Part shown: in pieces, positions 1 to 8,631 of the stretch
How the letters are laid out: every line of letters starts with the position of its first letter
Numbering within the stretch: position 1 is the stretch's first letter
Source of the DNA: Bacteroides sp. UBA7335
GTDB lineage: Bacteria; Bacteroidota; Bacteroidia; Bacteroidales; Bacteroidaceae
Length of the DNA: 45,926 bases
Direction of reading: 5' to 3'
Assembly: GCA_002471185.1 (NCBI GenBank)
Contig: DKPL01000017.1
Span: 4,392-50,317 of the forward strand
The notes under the pieces: model-generated
What the model saw: the letters and a program-made list of their open reading frames with translations, nothing else
Told to the model about the DNA's origin: nothing
The model's database searches: none
Position numbers and translations under genes: made by a program

Positions 1-534
1 GCTATTGTGGTTCCAGATGTTACAGGCTTAAATGTCAACCAAGCAACCGAAATGCTTAACAAGCATGAGTTAGAAGTAGTTGTCTCAGACTCCAATTATG
101 TAAAAGATAAGACACCTGGTACTATACTCGATCTAAATCCTGCTGCAGGCCAAAAAGTAAAAAAAGGCCGCACAATCTATTTAACAATCAATACTAATAA
201 AGTTCCCCTATTTTCTGTACCAGATGTTGCTGATAACAGTTCAGTACGTCAGGCACAAGGACGAATATTAGCCTCAGGTTTCAAACTTACAGAAAACGAG
301 TTAATATCTGGCGAAAAAGATTGGGTATATGGAGTTATTTATAACGGTCGTGAACTTCAACCCGGTGATAAAGTTCCAGCAGGTGCAACACTTACATTAA
401 TTGTAGGTGATGGCCATAAACCTATTATATCAGATAGTGATTCTATTGATATAGAGAATATTGAAATTCTGAACGAATCAGCTCCTTTAAGTCAAAAATC
501 AGGAAATAAACATGAAGAAGAATCGTGGTTCTAA
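1..534 (+). CDS. PASTA domain protein (5' partial)
   Basis: The frame is open from base 1, so the start lies upstream; the first in-window start-like codon (GTG at 7) falls inside a PASTA repeat and is not the true start. About 177 residues are visible. They hold two PASTA repeats, roughly residues 1-58 (VVPDVTGLNV at the start, PAAGQKVKKG near the end) and 68-138 (SVPDVADNSS, then PGDKVPAGATLTLIVG), followed by an acidic, Ser-rich tail. PASTA domains bind muropeptides or beta-lactams. The Bacteroidales homologues are small proteins with one N-terminal membrane anchor and no kinase domain; here the anchor would be in the missing part. It leads an operon with rluD-type and ddl genes, which fits a cell-envelope role, but the exact function is unknown. 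Confidence 0.9.
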   Translation, partial: AIVVPDVTGLNVNQATEMLNKHELEVVVSDSNYVKDKTPGTILDLNPAAGQKVKKGRTIYLTINTNKVPLFSVPDVADNSSVRQAQGRILASGFKLTENELISGEKDWVYGVIYNGRELQPGDKVPAGATLTLIVGDGHKPIISDSDSIDIENIEILNESAPLSQKSGNKHEEESWF

Positions 535-570
535 CAAAATGATAATCGTCTAAAAGAATAAATATAAAAT

Positions 571-1647
571 ATGATAGAGGAGATACAAGATGAACTGGAC
601 GATTCAATGGATGATATTGAGCCAGTAGGTGATGAAGCTAATTCGCAACTCTATGAGCACTTTAAAGTAGTAGTTGATAAAGGACAAAACCCCATTAGAG
701 TAGATAAATATTTATTTGAACGGATTGTTAATGCATCTCGTAATCGCATACAAAATGCTGCAGATAGCGGCTTTGTGATGGCAAACGGGAAACCGGTTAA
801 AAGCAATTATAAAGTTAAGCCCGGCGATGTGATTACAGTAATGATGGATCGTCCGCGATATGAGAATGAGATTATCCCAGAAAATATACCACTAGATATT
901 ATTTATGAAGATGAAACATTGATGGTGGTCAATAAGCCGGCAGGTCTGGTAGTGCACCCTGGTCATGGCAATTATCATGGAACTTTAGTCAACGCATTAG
1001 CATGGCACATGCAAGACAACCCCAATTATGATGCTAATGATCCTCGTTTGGGATTAGTGCATCGCATCGACAAAGACACTTCCGGACTACTTGTGATCGC
1101 TAAAACACCTGATGCCAAAACCCACTTAGGAAATCAGTTCTTTCATAAAACAACAAAACGTAAATACCGTGCTTTAGTATGGGGAACCGTTGAAAATGAT
1201 GAAGGAACAATTGTTGGCAGCATCGCACGCAACCCCAAAGACCGCATGCAAATGGCTGTCACACCTGATGATGAGATGGGGAAGCATGCCGTAACGCATT
1301 ATAAAGTTTTAGAGCGTTTAGGCTATGTGACGTTAGTTGAATGCGTGCTAGAAACAGGAAGAACACATCAAATCCGCGTTCACATGAAACACATTGGTCA
1401 TGTACTCTTTAATGACGAACGTTACGGAGGACATGAGATACTCAAAGGAACTCACTTCGCTAAATACAAACAATTTGTCAACAATTGTTTTGATACTTGT
1501 CCACGTCAAGCGCTCCATGCCATGACATTAGGTTTTATACACCCTGTAACAGGCGAAGAGATGAACTTTAGTACTCCGATACCCAAAGATATGGAGTCAG
1601 TAATAGAAAAATGGAGAACTTATATTAGTAACCGAGATATAGAATGA
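571..1647 (+). CDS. RluA/RluD-family 23S rRNA pseudouridine synthase
   Basis: At 358 residues it has the usual RluD architecture. An S4 RNA-binding domain (about 40-95, with VDKYLFERI) is followed by a catalytic domain of the RluA family. The signature HRIDKDTSGLLVIAKT runs from residue 164, and D167 aligns with the catalytic aspartate of the family. RGxxxHQIRVH-type substrate-binding sequence (TGRTHQIRVHMKHIGH) follows. The enzyme isomerises uridines, most likely 23S rRNA U1911/1915/1917 if it is a true RluD. The N-terminal 30 residues are acidic and variable. The stop codon overlaps the ddl start by four bases (ATGA), so the two are translationally coupled. Calling RluD rather than another RluA paralogue is an inference. 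Confidence 0.93.
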   Translation: MIEEIQDELDDSMDDIEPVGDEANSQLYEHFKVVVDKGQNPIRVDKYLFERIVNASRNRIQNAADSGFVMANGKPVKSNYKVKPGDVITVMMDRPRYENEIIPENIPLDIIYEDETLMVVNKPAGLVVHPGHGNYHGTLVNALAWHMQDNPNYDANDPRLGLVHRIDKDTSGLLVIAKTPDAKTHLGNQFFHKTTKRKYRALVWGTVENDEGTIVGSIARNPKDRMQMAVTPDDEMGKHAVTHYKVLERLGYVTLVECVLETGRTHQIRVHMKHIGHVLFNDERYGGHEILKGTHFAKYKQFVNNCFDTCPRQALHAMTLGFIHPVTGEEMNFSTPIPKDMESVIEKWRTYISNRDIE

Positions 1648-2621
1648 AACGTATAATAGCTATTATAGCAGGAGGAGACACCTCCGAATTTCAAGTCTCT
1701 TTGCGTAGCGCGCAAGGAGTTTATTCATTTATAGATAAAGAAAAGTATGACTTATATGTGGTTGAAATGGAGGGGTTACGTTGGGAGGTAAATTTGCCCG
1801 ACGGCACAAAAGCACCAATTGATCGCAATGATTTTAGCTTTATTGTCCAAGAACGTAAAGTTATATTCGATTTTGCATACATTACTATCCATGGCACTCC
1901 TGGTGAAGATGGTCGTCTCCAAGGTTATTTCGACCTACTTCGCATCCCCTACTCATGCTGTGGTGTTTTAGCAGCAGCTATTACTTACGATAAATTTGCT
2001 TGCAATCAGTACTTGAAATCATTTGGCGTACGTATTGCTGAATCACTAATGCTACGCTCAGGACAAACCATTTCAAACGAGGAAGTAGTTGACAAGATTG
2101 GATTACCTTGTTTCATTAAACCTAGTTTAGGAGGATCTAGCTTTGGGGTAACTAAAGTAAAGACAAAAGAACAAATTCAGCCTGCGATTGTTAAAGCTTT
2201 TGAAGAGGCTAAAGAAATTGTAATAGAGGCATTTATGGAAGGAACTGAAGTTACTTGTGGATGTTACAAAACAAAAGAGAAATCAGTTGTATTCCCTATT
2301 ACAGAAGTTGTAACAATAAATGAGTTTTTCGATTATGATGCAAAATACAATGGTCAGGTAGAAGAGATTACACCGGCGCGCATTTCAGACGATTTAACTC
2401 GACGTATACAAGCCTTGACTTCAGCTATATATGATATATTAGGTTGTTCAGGCATTGTACGAATAGACTACATCATTACTGCCGGTGATAAAGTAAACTT
2501 GCTTGAGGTTAATACAACTCCAGGAATGACAGCCACAAGTTTTATTCCTCAACAAATTGCTGGAGCAGGTTTAGATATTAAGGATGTAATGACTGATATT
2601 ATAGAGAATAAGTTTCACTAA
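1644..2621 (+). CDS. ddl: D-alanine--D-alanine ligase
   Basis: This ATP-grasp enzyme of 325 residues, near the family norm, makes the D-Ala-D-Ala dipeptide for peptidoglycan precursors in the cytoplasm. Visible hallmarks are an N-terminal GGDTSEFQVSL loop whose glutamate (E15) corresponds to the substrate-binding Glu of DdlB, HGTPGEDGRLQGY (83-95), the KPSLGGSSFGV glycine loop (159-169), the omega-loop DYDAKYNG (230-237) with the tyrosine typical of D-Ala rather than D-lactate ligases, and the metal-binding LLEVNTTPGMT (287-297). It overlaps the preceding gene by ATGA and sits four bases before the acyltransferase, so it lies in the middle of an operon. Confidence 0.96.
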   Translation: MKRIIAIIAGGDTSEFQVSLRSAQGVYSFIDKEKYDLYVVEMEGLRWEVNLPDGTKAPIDRNDFSFIVQERKVIFDFAYITIHGTPGEDGRLQGYFDLLRIPYSCCGVLAAAITYDKFACNQYLKSFGVRIAESLMLRSGQTISNEEVVDKIGLPCFIKPSLGGSSFGVTKVKTKEQIQPAIVKAFEEAKEIVIEAFMEGTEVTCGCYKTKEKSVVFPITEVVTINEFFDYDAKYNGQVEEITPARISDDLTRRIQALTSAIYDILGCSGIVRIDYIITAGDKVNLLEVNTTPGMTATSFIPQQIAGAGLDIKDVMTDIIENKFH

Positions 2622-2625
2622 ATTC

Positions 2626-3783
2626 ATGATAAAGATGGATACAAAAGAGTTCGATGAGATACGTCCTTACCACGATGAGGAACTTCCAATAGTTATAGAA
2701 GAATTATTGGCTGACCCTGCATTTAAACAAATGGCAATAGCAGTTTTTCCGGAGTTATCGTACGAAAAACTAGCTGAAGTTATTCGTTCATGCAAGACTA
2801 AAGCTGATTTTCAACGTGCTATTTGTTATGTGATTATCAATAAAATTATTGATCAATATACAGATGGAGTTACATTAGAGTTTTCTGATTTAACAGATAC
2901 ATCCAAAGCTCACACCTTTCTATCAAATCACCGCGATATAACTCTCGATTCTAGTTTTCTTTCTGTAAAACTAATCGATGCCAATCTTAATACAGTAGAA
3001 ATAGCAATTGGTGACAACTTGTTTATCCACCCTTGGATTAAAAAGTTTGTACGTATAAACAAATCGTTTATTGTACAAAGAGGGCTCACTATGCGCCAAA
3101 TTCTCGAGTCATCTGGTCGTATGTCACGCTATATGCACTATGCCATAACCCAAAAAAAGGAATCTATATGGATAGCACAGCGCGAAGGACGTGCAAAAAA
3201 CGCAGACGATCGTACTCAAGATAGTGTATTGAAAATGATGGCTATGGCTGGCGAAGGTAATGTTATAGATAGAATAAAGGAGATGAATATTGCCCCCCTC
3301 ACCCTATCTTATGAATACGATCCATGTGATTACTTAAAAGCAAAGGAGTTCCAACAGAAGCGCGATAACCCTGAATATAAGAAATCGCCTGCTGATGATA
3401 TGGCAAATATGCAGATCGGTATTTTAGGACGTAAAGGAAGAGTGCATATGTATATTGCTCCAAGCATTAACAGTGAACTAGATAAATTAGACCATTCACT
3501 TCCTAAGACAGAGTTATTTACTGCAATATCTACTTTGATAGATAAGACCATTCATAGCAACTATCGTTTGTATCCTTGCAACTATGTGGCTTATGATTTA
3601 TTGGGTGGAACAAATAAATTCAACAATCGTTACTCACAAGAGGAGAAATCAGCTTTTGAAGTTTATGTGGCTGGTCAAATTGACAAAATTGATTTAGAGA
3701 ATAAAGATATTCCATTTTTATACGAATCCATTCTTGAGATGTATGCAAATCCATTAAAGAATTATTTAAAAGCTGTTCAATGA
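2626..3783 (+). CDS. 1-acyl-sn-glycerol-3-phosphate acyltransferase family protein
   Basis: It has 385 residues and no obvious membrane segment. It resembles the Bacteroidales PlsC-like family that opens with an FDEIRPYxDEE motif. The likely catalytic block is SNHRDITLDSSFL at about residues 100-112: the His and the second Asp are separated by five residues (HX5D) where classical PlsC/PlsB enzymes have HX4D. A later WIAQREGRAKNADDRTQ block would bind the phosphate. The expected product is an acylated glycerophospholipid or a related lipid, but substrate and product are not known from sequence. The start could also be the ATG at 2635, since the N-terminus reads MIKMDTKEF. It overlaps the next gene by four bases (ATGA), so expression is coupled. 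Confidence 0.82.
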   Translation: MIKMDTKEFDEIRPYHDEELPIVIEELLADPAFKQMAIAVFPELSYEKLAEVIRSCKTKADFQRAICYVIINKIIDQYTDGVTLEFSDLTDTSKAHTFLSNHRDITLDSSFLSVKLIDANLNTVEIAIGDNLFIHPWIKKFVRINKSFIVQRGLTMRQILESSGRMSRYMHYAITQKKESIWIAQREGRAKNADDRTQDSVLKMMAMAGEGNVIDRIKEMNIAPLTLSYEYDPCDYLKAKEFQQKRDNPEYKKSPADDMANMQIGILGRKGRVHMYIAPSINSELDKLDHSLPKTELFTAISTLIDKTIHSNYRLYPCNYVAYDLLGGTNKFNNRYSQEEKSAFEVYVAGQIDKIDLENKDIPFLYESILEMYANPLKNYLKAVQ

Positions 3784-4457
3784 TTAAGTTTCTGCACGCT
3801 TTTCTCTGTCTTCTGACACTAATTGCTATATCTGCATGTAGCAATAGTGAGAATTCGTATCCACCCGTAAAACTTGATTTTTTGTCTATGAAATCAGACG
3901 GATCAGGTACACTAACCTCAGCAGTTACAGATAAAGGCGAAAGAGTAAAGATTGTGGAAGACAGAACAGGAACAGTGATAAAAAAAGATACCACAATTAG
4001 AGTCGTTGCCAATATTGAACAACCATCTAAAGGTGAGGCTATTATTTATGCTTTAGCACCTACCACATCATCTATTCCATTACTTCCCACCTCCAAAGAG
4101 TTGGAAAATGGAATTAAGACTGACCCTGCTAGGTTATTAAGTATCTGGGAAGGATATGGTTATCTTAACATTTTGCTTTCTATAAATACTTATCTAGATA
4201 AGCATACATTGTGTTTTGTTGAAAAAGAAAACATTATTCAAGCAGAGAGAAAAATTATCAAAATATTACTTTATCATGATGCAGGAAAAGATAAAGAGAA
4301 TGCTTTCAATGCAAAGAGAGCTTATCTTTCTATTCCTATTCAACAATATTTTGAGGCTGATCATACAACAGTGATAGTTTACTTCAGCTACAACAATGAG
4401 GCCGATCAGCTACAAGAATGTGGTCCGTACGAATTTAAAAACAATAGTATTCAATAA
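3780..4457 (+). CDS. NigD-like lipoprotein
   Basis: A 225-residue protein with a lipoprotein signal peptide: hydrophobic residues 5-18 are followed by the lipobox ISAC, with the modified Cys at about residue 20. The mature part is predicted to be beta-rich and has the layout of the NigD-like family of Bacteroidetes. A small N-terminal OB-like barrel (VKLDFLSMKSDGSGTL, then GTVIKKDTTIRVVANI) precedes a C-terminal domain with SIWEGYGYLNILLSI and a closing VIVYFSYN strand. The name comes from the nigrescin locus of Prevotella nigrescens; no biochemical activity is established. It starts inside the acyltransferase stop codon and ends three bases before the rhodanese gene. Confidence 0.75.
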   Translation: MIKFLHAFLCLLTLIAISACSNSENSYPPVKLDFLSMKSDGSGTLTSAVTDKGERVKIVEDRTGTVIKKDTTIRVVANIEQPSKGEAIIYALAPTTSSIPLLPTSKELENGIKTDPARLLSIWEGYGYLNILLSINTYLDKHTLCFVEKENIIQAERKIIKILLYHDAGKDKENAFNAKRAYLSIPIQQYFEADHTTVIVYFSYNNEADQLQECGPYEFKNNSIQ

Positions 4458-4460
4458 ACG

Positions 4461-4844
4461 ATGAATTATATTCTAATCATTATGTTTTCTCTACTTAGCT
4501 CACTTTTTTCAAATCAACAGAAAGCTGATTTTGAATCGATGAACGTTAATGATTTTGAGACTCTCTTGCAACAAAAGAGTACTCAACTGATAGACGTCCG
4601 CACTCCAGAAGAGTATATTGATGGCCATATCGCCAAGAGTAAAAATATCAATGTGCTCGATGCCTCGTTTGCAGATCAAGCTGATAAAAATCTCTCTAAA
4701 GAAAAGCCGGTTGCAGTATATTGTCGTAGCGGTCAACGCAGTAAAAAGGCAGCAACTATTCTTGCTAAAAAAGGGTATAAGATTTATGAATTGAATACGG
4801 GAATTAATGGTTGGATACAAGCAAATAAACCTATCGAAAAATAG
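4461..4844 (+). CDS. exported rhodanese-like domain protein
   Basis: A single rhodanese domain of 127 residues preceded by a hydrophobic signal sequence (residues 1-18). The domain shows LIDVRTPEEYIDGHI (43-57), the active-site loop with C88 in CRSGQRS, and the closing NTGINGW. C88 would carry persulfide sulfur. The export signal implies a periplasmic role in sulfur or thiol redox handling rather than cytoplasmic sulfur transfer. The lack of a Cys after the hydrophobic stretch argues against a lipoprotein. It is the last gene of the operon, followed within about 25 bases by a strong terminator. Confidence 0.88.
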   Translation: MNYILIIMFSLLSSLFSNQQKADFESMNVNDFETLLQQKSTQLIDVRTPEEYIDGHIAKSKNINVLDASFADQADKNLSKEKPVAVYCRSGQRSKKAATILAKKGYKIYELNTGINGWIQANKPIEK

Positions 4845-4866
4845 AGTAAGATAATCCTAAGAAAAT

Positions 4867-4921
4867 AAAAACGGTCTAAAGAGTATTACTGAAATTTCAG
4901 TTGCTCTTTGGACCGTTTTTT
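4867..4921 (+). terminator. Rho-independent terminator of the PASTA-ddl operon
   Basis: Bases 4871-4883 pair with 4904-4916 over 13 positions with one G-T wobble. A second, inner palindrome (CTGAAATTTCAG) sits in the loop, and the structure runs into six T. It lies just after the rhodanese stop codon. Confidence 0.9.
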
Positions 4922-5028
4922 CTACATAAAACATTTATTATTGCACAACACAAAGCATTCTTATTCGTATTCTTGCAACTTAAACCACTATTATAATTTT
5001 TAAAAACTACATTTAATAAATTAAAACT

Positions 5029-7188
5029 ATGAGAATCAAAACTCTAATGTTGGTCATGTTATTTGTGTCAATGAGCTCTTTCGCTCAAATTTCTATAAAA
5101 GAGACACAAGGATGGTTCGAATCAGCATTTACTACATGGACACTGATTGATGATGCCACTGATTATCATGTATATTATAAAGATGCATCAAGTGAATATA
5201 TTCAACTTGACAAACAACTAGTGCGCAACTATGGAACATATGGTAGAGCAGATGTGGTTGGCATTAAAGCTGGGACATATCAATTTAAAATTGTACCCAT
5301 AAATGCAAATGATGCAGAAATAGCAGACCAAGTTATAGAAACACCATCGGTAGCTGTTAAAGCCAATGATCGAGGAGGTTTTGCACATCTAAACTATTCG
5401 GGGATTGGTGCATACAATGATGATGGTACATTAAAAGAGAATGCAAAAGTAATTTATGTTACTGCTGCTAATGCCAAAACAGTAACTTGCCCGATAGTAA
5501 TAAGTAGCAAGGGGGAATCGCAAGAATTTGTTGGAATGCAATCTATTATCAATGCAAAACAAAAAGGATACGATACAACTCCAATAACATTTCGATTGCT
5601 TGGCACAATAGAATATGCCGATATGGATGAGTTAATGAGTAGCGCCGAGGGTCTACAAATAAAAGGTTCTAAAGCCTATAGCGAAATGAACTTAACAATT
5701 GAAGGAGTAGGAAATGATGCTACTATTCGTGGATTTGGAATATTGATACGCAACAGTAAAAGCGTAGAGCTGCGCAATTTTGCTGTTATGCTTTGCCTAG
5801 ACGATTGCATTTCATTTGATACAGCAAACAGCAATTGTTGGGTTCACAACATTGATTTCTTCTATGGTAAAACAGGTAGTGCATCTGATCAGGCAAAAGG
5901 TGATGGCTCGTTAGACTGCAAAGACGATTCCAAATATATGACTTTTTCATACAATCGTTTTTGGGATTCTGGGAAAATGGCATTGTGCGGTATGAAGAGT
6001 GAAACTGGAGAAAATTTTATCACGTATCATCATAACTGGTTTGACCATTCGGACTCACGTCATCCTCGTGTTCGCTCAATGAGTGTACATGTATACAACA
6101 ACTATTTCGATGGAGTTTCTAAATATGGCGTGGGAGCAACTACTGCATCAAATGTTTTTGTTGAAAGCAATTATTATAGAAATACCAACAGACCCATGAT
6201 GATTGCCAAACAAGGAACAGATATAGCAGGAGGAACAACTACTTTTTCGGGCGAAGATGGAGGAATGATTAAATCTTTTGGAAATCACTATGCTGAAAAA
6301 AGTTCTAACTTCCGATTGGTTACTCAAAAAGAGTCAGCCACAGGCTTTGACTGTTATGAAGCAACAACTCGTGACGAGCAAGTTCCAGCCTCTTACGTCA
6401 CACTAGCAGGTGGCACCACTTACAATAACTTCGACACCGATCCTTCTAAAATATATAGCTACAGCGTTGATGAGGCAATCAATGTTCCTACGGTAGTAAC
6501 TGGTCAATATGGAGCAGGACGTATGCAACATGGTGATTTTGTATGGACATTTAATAATAGTGTAGATGATGCATCTTATGCTTTAAATGATGCACTCAAG
6601 AGTGCTATCACTAATTATCGCTCATCATTTGTAGGCTTTTTTAATGATGACAATAGTGGAGGTAACCCTGGTGGTGATGGAGACGGTGATGGTGATATTA
6701 CGCCTCCTCAACCTGTAGATAGTTATGAATGCTTTTTCTCATCAGACAAAAAACCATCAAACTCATTTTATACAGTAATAGGCAACTACTCAAACGATAA
6801 AGGGAGTGCAACTGTAAATGGAGTTGTGTACGACTGGTGCTTAAAAATGGAATCTGCCACATCAATCACTTTTACTACAACCGAAAAAATGAAGTTGACT
6901 CTTGTTTTTGCCAATGGATCAACACCAAATATTAAAGTGAATGGACAAAAGGTTAGCAGCACAGCAGGCAACATCATTGAGGTAGAATTAGAAGCTGGTA
7001 GTCATGAGCTAAAAAAAGCAGATACAAACAATCTCTTCTATATTAATCTTACCTCTCTGTCTACAGGCATCGAGTCTATTTACGACGAAAAGAAAGATGG
7101 ACCAATTTTCGACTTATCAGGTAAAGTGGTAAAGAACCCAACTCGAGGTATATACATTAGAAATGGAAAAAAGTTTGTTATTAACTAA
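5029..7188 (+). CDS. secreted PL1-family pectate lyase with C-terminal accessory domain and sorting-like tail
   Basis: 719 residues. The signal peptide (1-19, ending SSFAQ) is followed by an FN3-like domain (about 25-112), a right-handed beta-helix lyase domain (about 140-540), a low-complexity Gly/Asp linker (about 550-562), a beta-rich accessory domain (about 567-675) and a C-terminal tail ending RGIYIRNGKKFVIN. Pectate-lyase motifs are clear: the Ca2+-binding region GDGSLDCKDDSKYMTFSYN, HHNWFDHSDSRHPRVR (334-349) with the catalytic-type arginines, and VHVYNNYFDG. It would cleave polygalacturonan by beta-elimination outside the cell. The tail resembles those used for secretion or cell-surface sorting in Bacteroidales. 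It is transcribed alone between two terminators, with no SusC/SusD pair in the window, so it is not part of a visible PUL here. Confidence 0.9.
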   Translation: MRIKTLMLVMLFVSMSSFAQISIKETQGWFESAFTTWTLIDDATDYHVYYKDASSEYIQLDKQLVRNYGTYGRADVVGIKAGTYQFKIVPINANDAEIADQVIETPSVAVKANDRGGFAHLNYSGIGAYNDDGTLKENAKVIYVTAANAKTVTCPIVISSKGESQEFVGMQSIINAKQKGYDTTPITFRLLGTIEYADMDELMSSAEGLQIKGSKAYSEMNLTIEGVGNDATIRGFGILIRNSKSVELRNFAVMLCLDDCISFDTANSNCWVHNIDFFYGKTGSASDQAKGDGSLDCKDDSKYMTFSYNRFWDSGKMALCGMKSETGENFITYHHNWFDHSDSRHPRVRSMSVHVYNNYFDGVSKYGVGATTASNVFVESNYYRNTNRPMMIAKQGTDIAGGTTTFSGEDGGMIKSFGNHYAEKSSNFRLVTQKESATGFDCYEATTRDEQVPASYVTLAGGTTYNNFDTDPSKIYSYSVDEAINVPTVVTGQYGAGRMQHGDFVWTFNNSVDDASYALNDALKSAITNYRSSFVGFFNDDNSGGNPGGDGDGDGDITPPQPVDSYECFFSSDKKPSNSFYTVIGNYSNDKGSATVNGVVYDWCLKMESATSITFTTTEKMKLTLVFANGSTPNIKVNGQKVSSTAGNIIEVELEAGSHELKKADTNNLFYINLTSLSTGIESIYDEKKDGPIFDLSGKVVKNPTRGIYIRNGKKFVIN

Positions 7189-7207
7189 ACAAACTCATCG
7201 ACTAAAA

Positions 7208-7252
7208 CAAAGAAGGCTCTCACTACAAATGTTGTAGCAAGAGCCTTTCTTG
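7208..7252 (+). terminator. terminator after the pectate lyase
   Basis: AGAAGGCTCT at 7211-7220 pairs with AGAGCCTTTCT at 7240-7250, and CTACAA pairs with TTGTAG nearer the loop. A short T-rich tail follows. The stem lies about 20 bases after the stop codon. Confidence 0.7.
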
Positions 7253-7396
7253 TATTATAACGCTATCTAAAGAATCAATCACAATACTTTATTTAACAAG
7301 AAAAGATAGAAACAGGCAGTTTACACTCCCCATTGTGAGATATTTTAGATTAGTATTCTACAAAAAATAACATAGTAAGTTATGTATAAAAAGTTA

Positions 7397-7467
7397 CTAT
7401 GTTTTGACCCAAAAGTATCTATGTTTTGGTGCAAAAGTATCTATGTTTTGAGGCAAAAGTATCTATG
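7397..7467. repeat. three-unit 22-base palindromic tandem array (type A)
   Basis: Units at 7397-7418, 7419-7440 and 7441-7462 plus the first five bases of a fourth. Each reads CTATGTTTTG-N3-CAAAAGTAT, with ACC, GTG and AGG in the variable triplet; in the first unit the base after the triplet is still C. The core TTTTG-N3-CAAAA is a palindrome. IS21-family elements carry multiple terminal repeats of about this size, so this may be a solo IS end, but no transposase remnant is visible nearby. Confidence 0.85.
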
Positions 7468-7586
7468 GAATTTTTAGGACAAAGCAATCTCGTAATATAA
7501 TAGTAATCAACACATTAATAATCATAACACAAAATTATAAGACACCCATTTATTTCTTTTTAAAGTAAGTAAGCTTGTGTAACACA

Positions 7587-7632
7587 AAAAGCGAATATCA
7601 TTATAGCAATTAGCACAATAATATTCGCTTTT
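7587..7632 (-). terminator. terminator after argF'
   Basis: A perfect 12-base inverted repeat (7587-7598 with 7621-7632, core AAAAGCGAATAT) lies just past the argF' stop. On the minus strand it runs into a short T tract. Confidence 0.75.
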
Positions 7633-7653
7633 GACATTTAGACTATATAGACA

Positions 7654-8613
7654 TTATTTTTCTAATCCCTCAAGAAGTCGTTTAATAACCACCTGCGCTG
7701 ATATTTCTCGATTAGCCGCTTCGGGAATAACAAGTGATTGAGGACTTTCGATAACCTCATCTGTCACAATCATATTTCTGCGCACAGGCAAACAGTGCAT
7801 GAAATAGGCATTATTAGTCACAGCCATTTGTCGGTCGCTAACAGTCCAATCACGATCAGAACTTAATATTTTTCCGTAGTTATCTCCCTCGTAAGCAGCC
7901 CAGTTTTTAGCATAAACAAAGTCAGCGCCTTCAAAAGCTTTCATTTGGTCATATTCAACCTTAGCTTTTCCCACAAAGTTAGGATCAAGTTCATAACCAT
8001 GTGGGTGAGTAATAACAAAATCATAATCAGTAGCATTCATCCATTCTGCAAAAGAGTTAGGCACTGCTTGCGGAAGAGCACGAGGGTGAGGCGCCCAAGT
8101 CATAACCACTTTAGGACGAGGAGTCTTCTTATACTCTTCGATAGTAATCAAATCGGCAAAACTCTGAAGCGGATGACGTGTTGCAGCTTCCATTGAAAAT
8201 ACAGGACGACCAGCGTGTTGAATAAACTGATTTATAATTGTTTCTTGATAGTCGAAATCGCGATTTTCAAATTGAGCAAAAGCACGAACTCCGATAATAT
8301 CGCAATAACACCCCATTACAGGGATAGCCTCCAACAAGTGTTCAGGTTTATCCCCATCCATAATTACCCCACGTTCAGTTTCAAGTTTCCAAGCTCCTTG
8401 GTTTATATCAAGAACCATCACATTCATTCCTAAGTTCATAGCCGCTTTCTGAGTGCTCAATCGGGTGCGCAAGCTAGAGTTAAAGAAAATCATCAATAAC
8501 GTTTTATTACGTCCTAACTCTACAAATTTAAAACGGTCTTTTTTTATCTCAAGTCCTTCGGCAACTGCTTTCTTAAGATCGCCGATATCTTGTACGCAGG
8601 TAAATTTCTTCAT
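7654..8613 (-). CDS. argF': N-succinylornithine carbamoyltransferase
   Basis: 319 residues of the ornithine/aspartate carbamoyltransferase fold. The carbamoyl-phosphate loop is SSLRT (46-50) and the C-terminal HCLPVRR motif is present. The order and length match the special carbamoyltransferase of Bacteroidetes arginine synthesis, which uses N-succinyl-L-ornithine in B. fragilis and N-acetylornithine in Xanthomonas. The discriminating residue in the published structures is a Pro at position 90 in the succinyl enzyme versus a Glu in the acetyl enzyme. Here residue 90 is Pro, inside DGDKPEHLLEA, so the succinyl substrate is favoured. It lies 18 bases downstream of the L,D-transpeptidase-like gene on the same strand and probably shares its transcript, an odd pairing. 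Confidence 0.92.
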   Translation of the reverse strand: MKKFTCVQDIGDLKKAVAEGLEIKKDRFKFVELGRNKTLLMIFFNSSLRTRLSTQKAAMNLGMNVMVLDINQGAWKLETERGVIMDGDKPEHLLEAIPVMGCYCDIIGVRAFAQFENRDFDYQETIINQFIQHAGRPVFSMEAATRHPLQSFADLITIEEYKKTPRPKVVMTWAPHPRALPQAVPNSFAEWMNATDYDFVITHPHGYELDPNFVGKAKVEYDQMKAFEGADFVYAKNWAAYEGDNYGKILSSDRDWTVSDRQMAVTNNAYFMHCLPVRRNMIVTDEVIESPQSLVIPEAANREISAQVVIKRLLEGLEK

Positions 8614-8631
8614 GTCTATATTAAGTATTGA

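Larger units (their letters stand above)
7189..7653. other. convergent intergenic region with terminators and a 22-base repeat array
   Basis: 465 bases between the pectate lyase (+) and argF' (-). It contains a terminator for each flanking gene (7211-7250 and 7587-7632), a 10-base inverted repeat (7369-7378 with 7394-7403) and a three-unit 22-base array (7397-7467). No coding potential is visible. Confidence 0.8.

Noticed and set aside
7397..7467. CRISPR array
   Set aside because: Period 22 with only three variable bases between repeats; there are no spacers and no cas genes.
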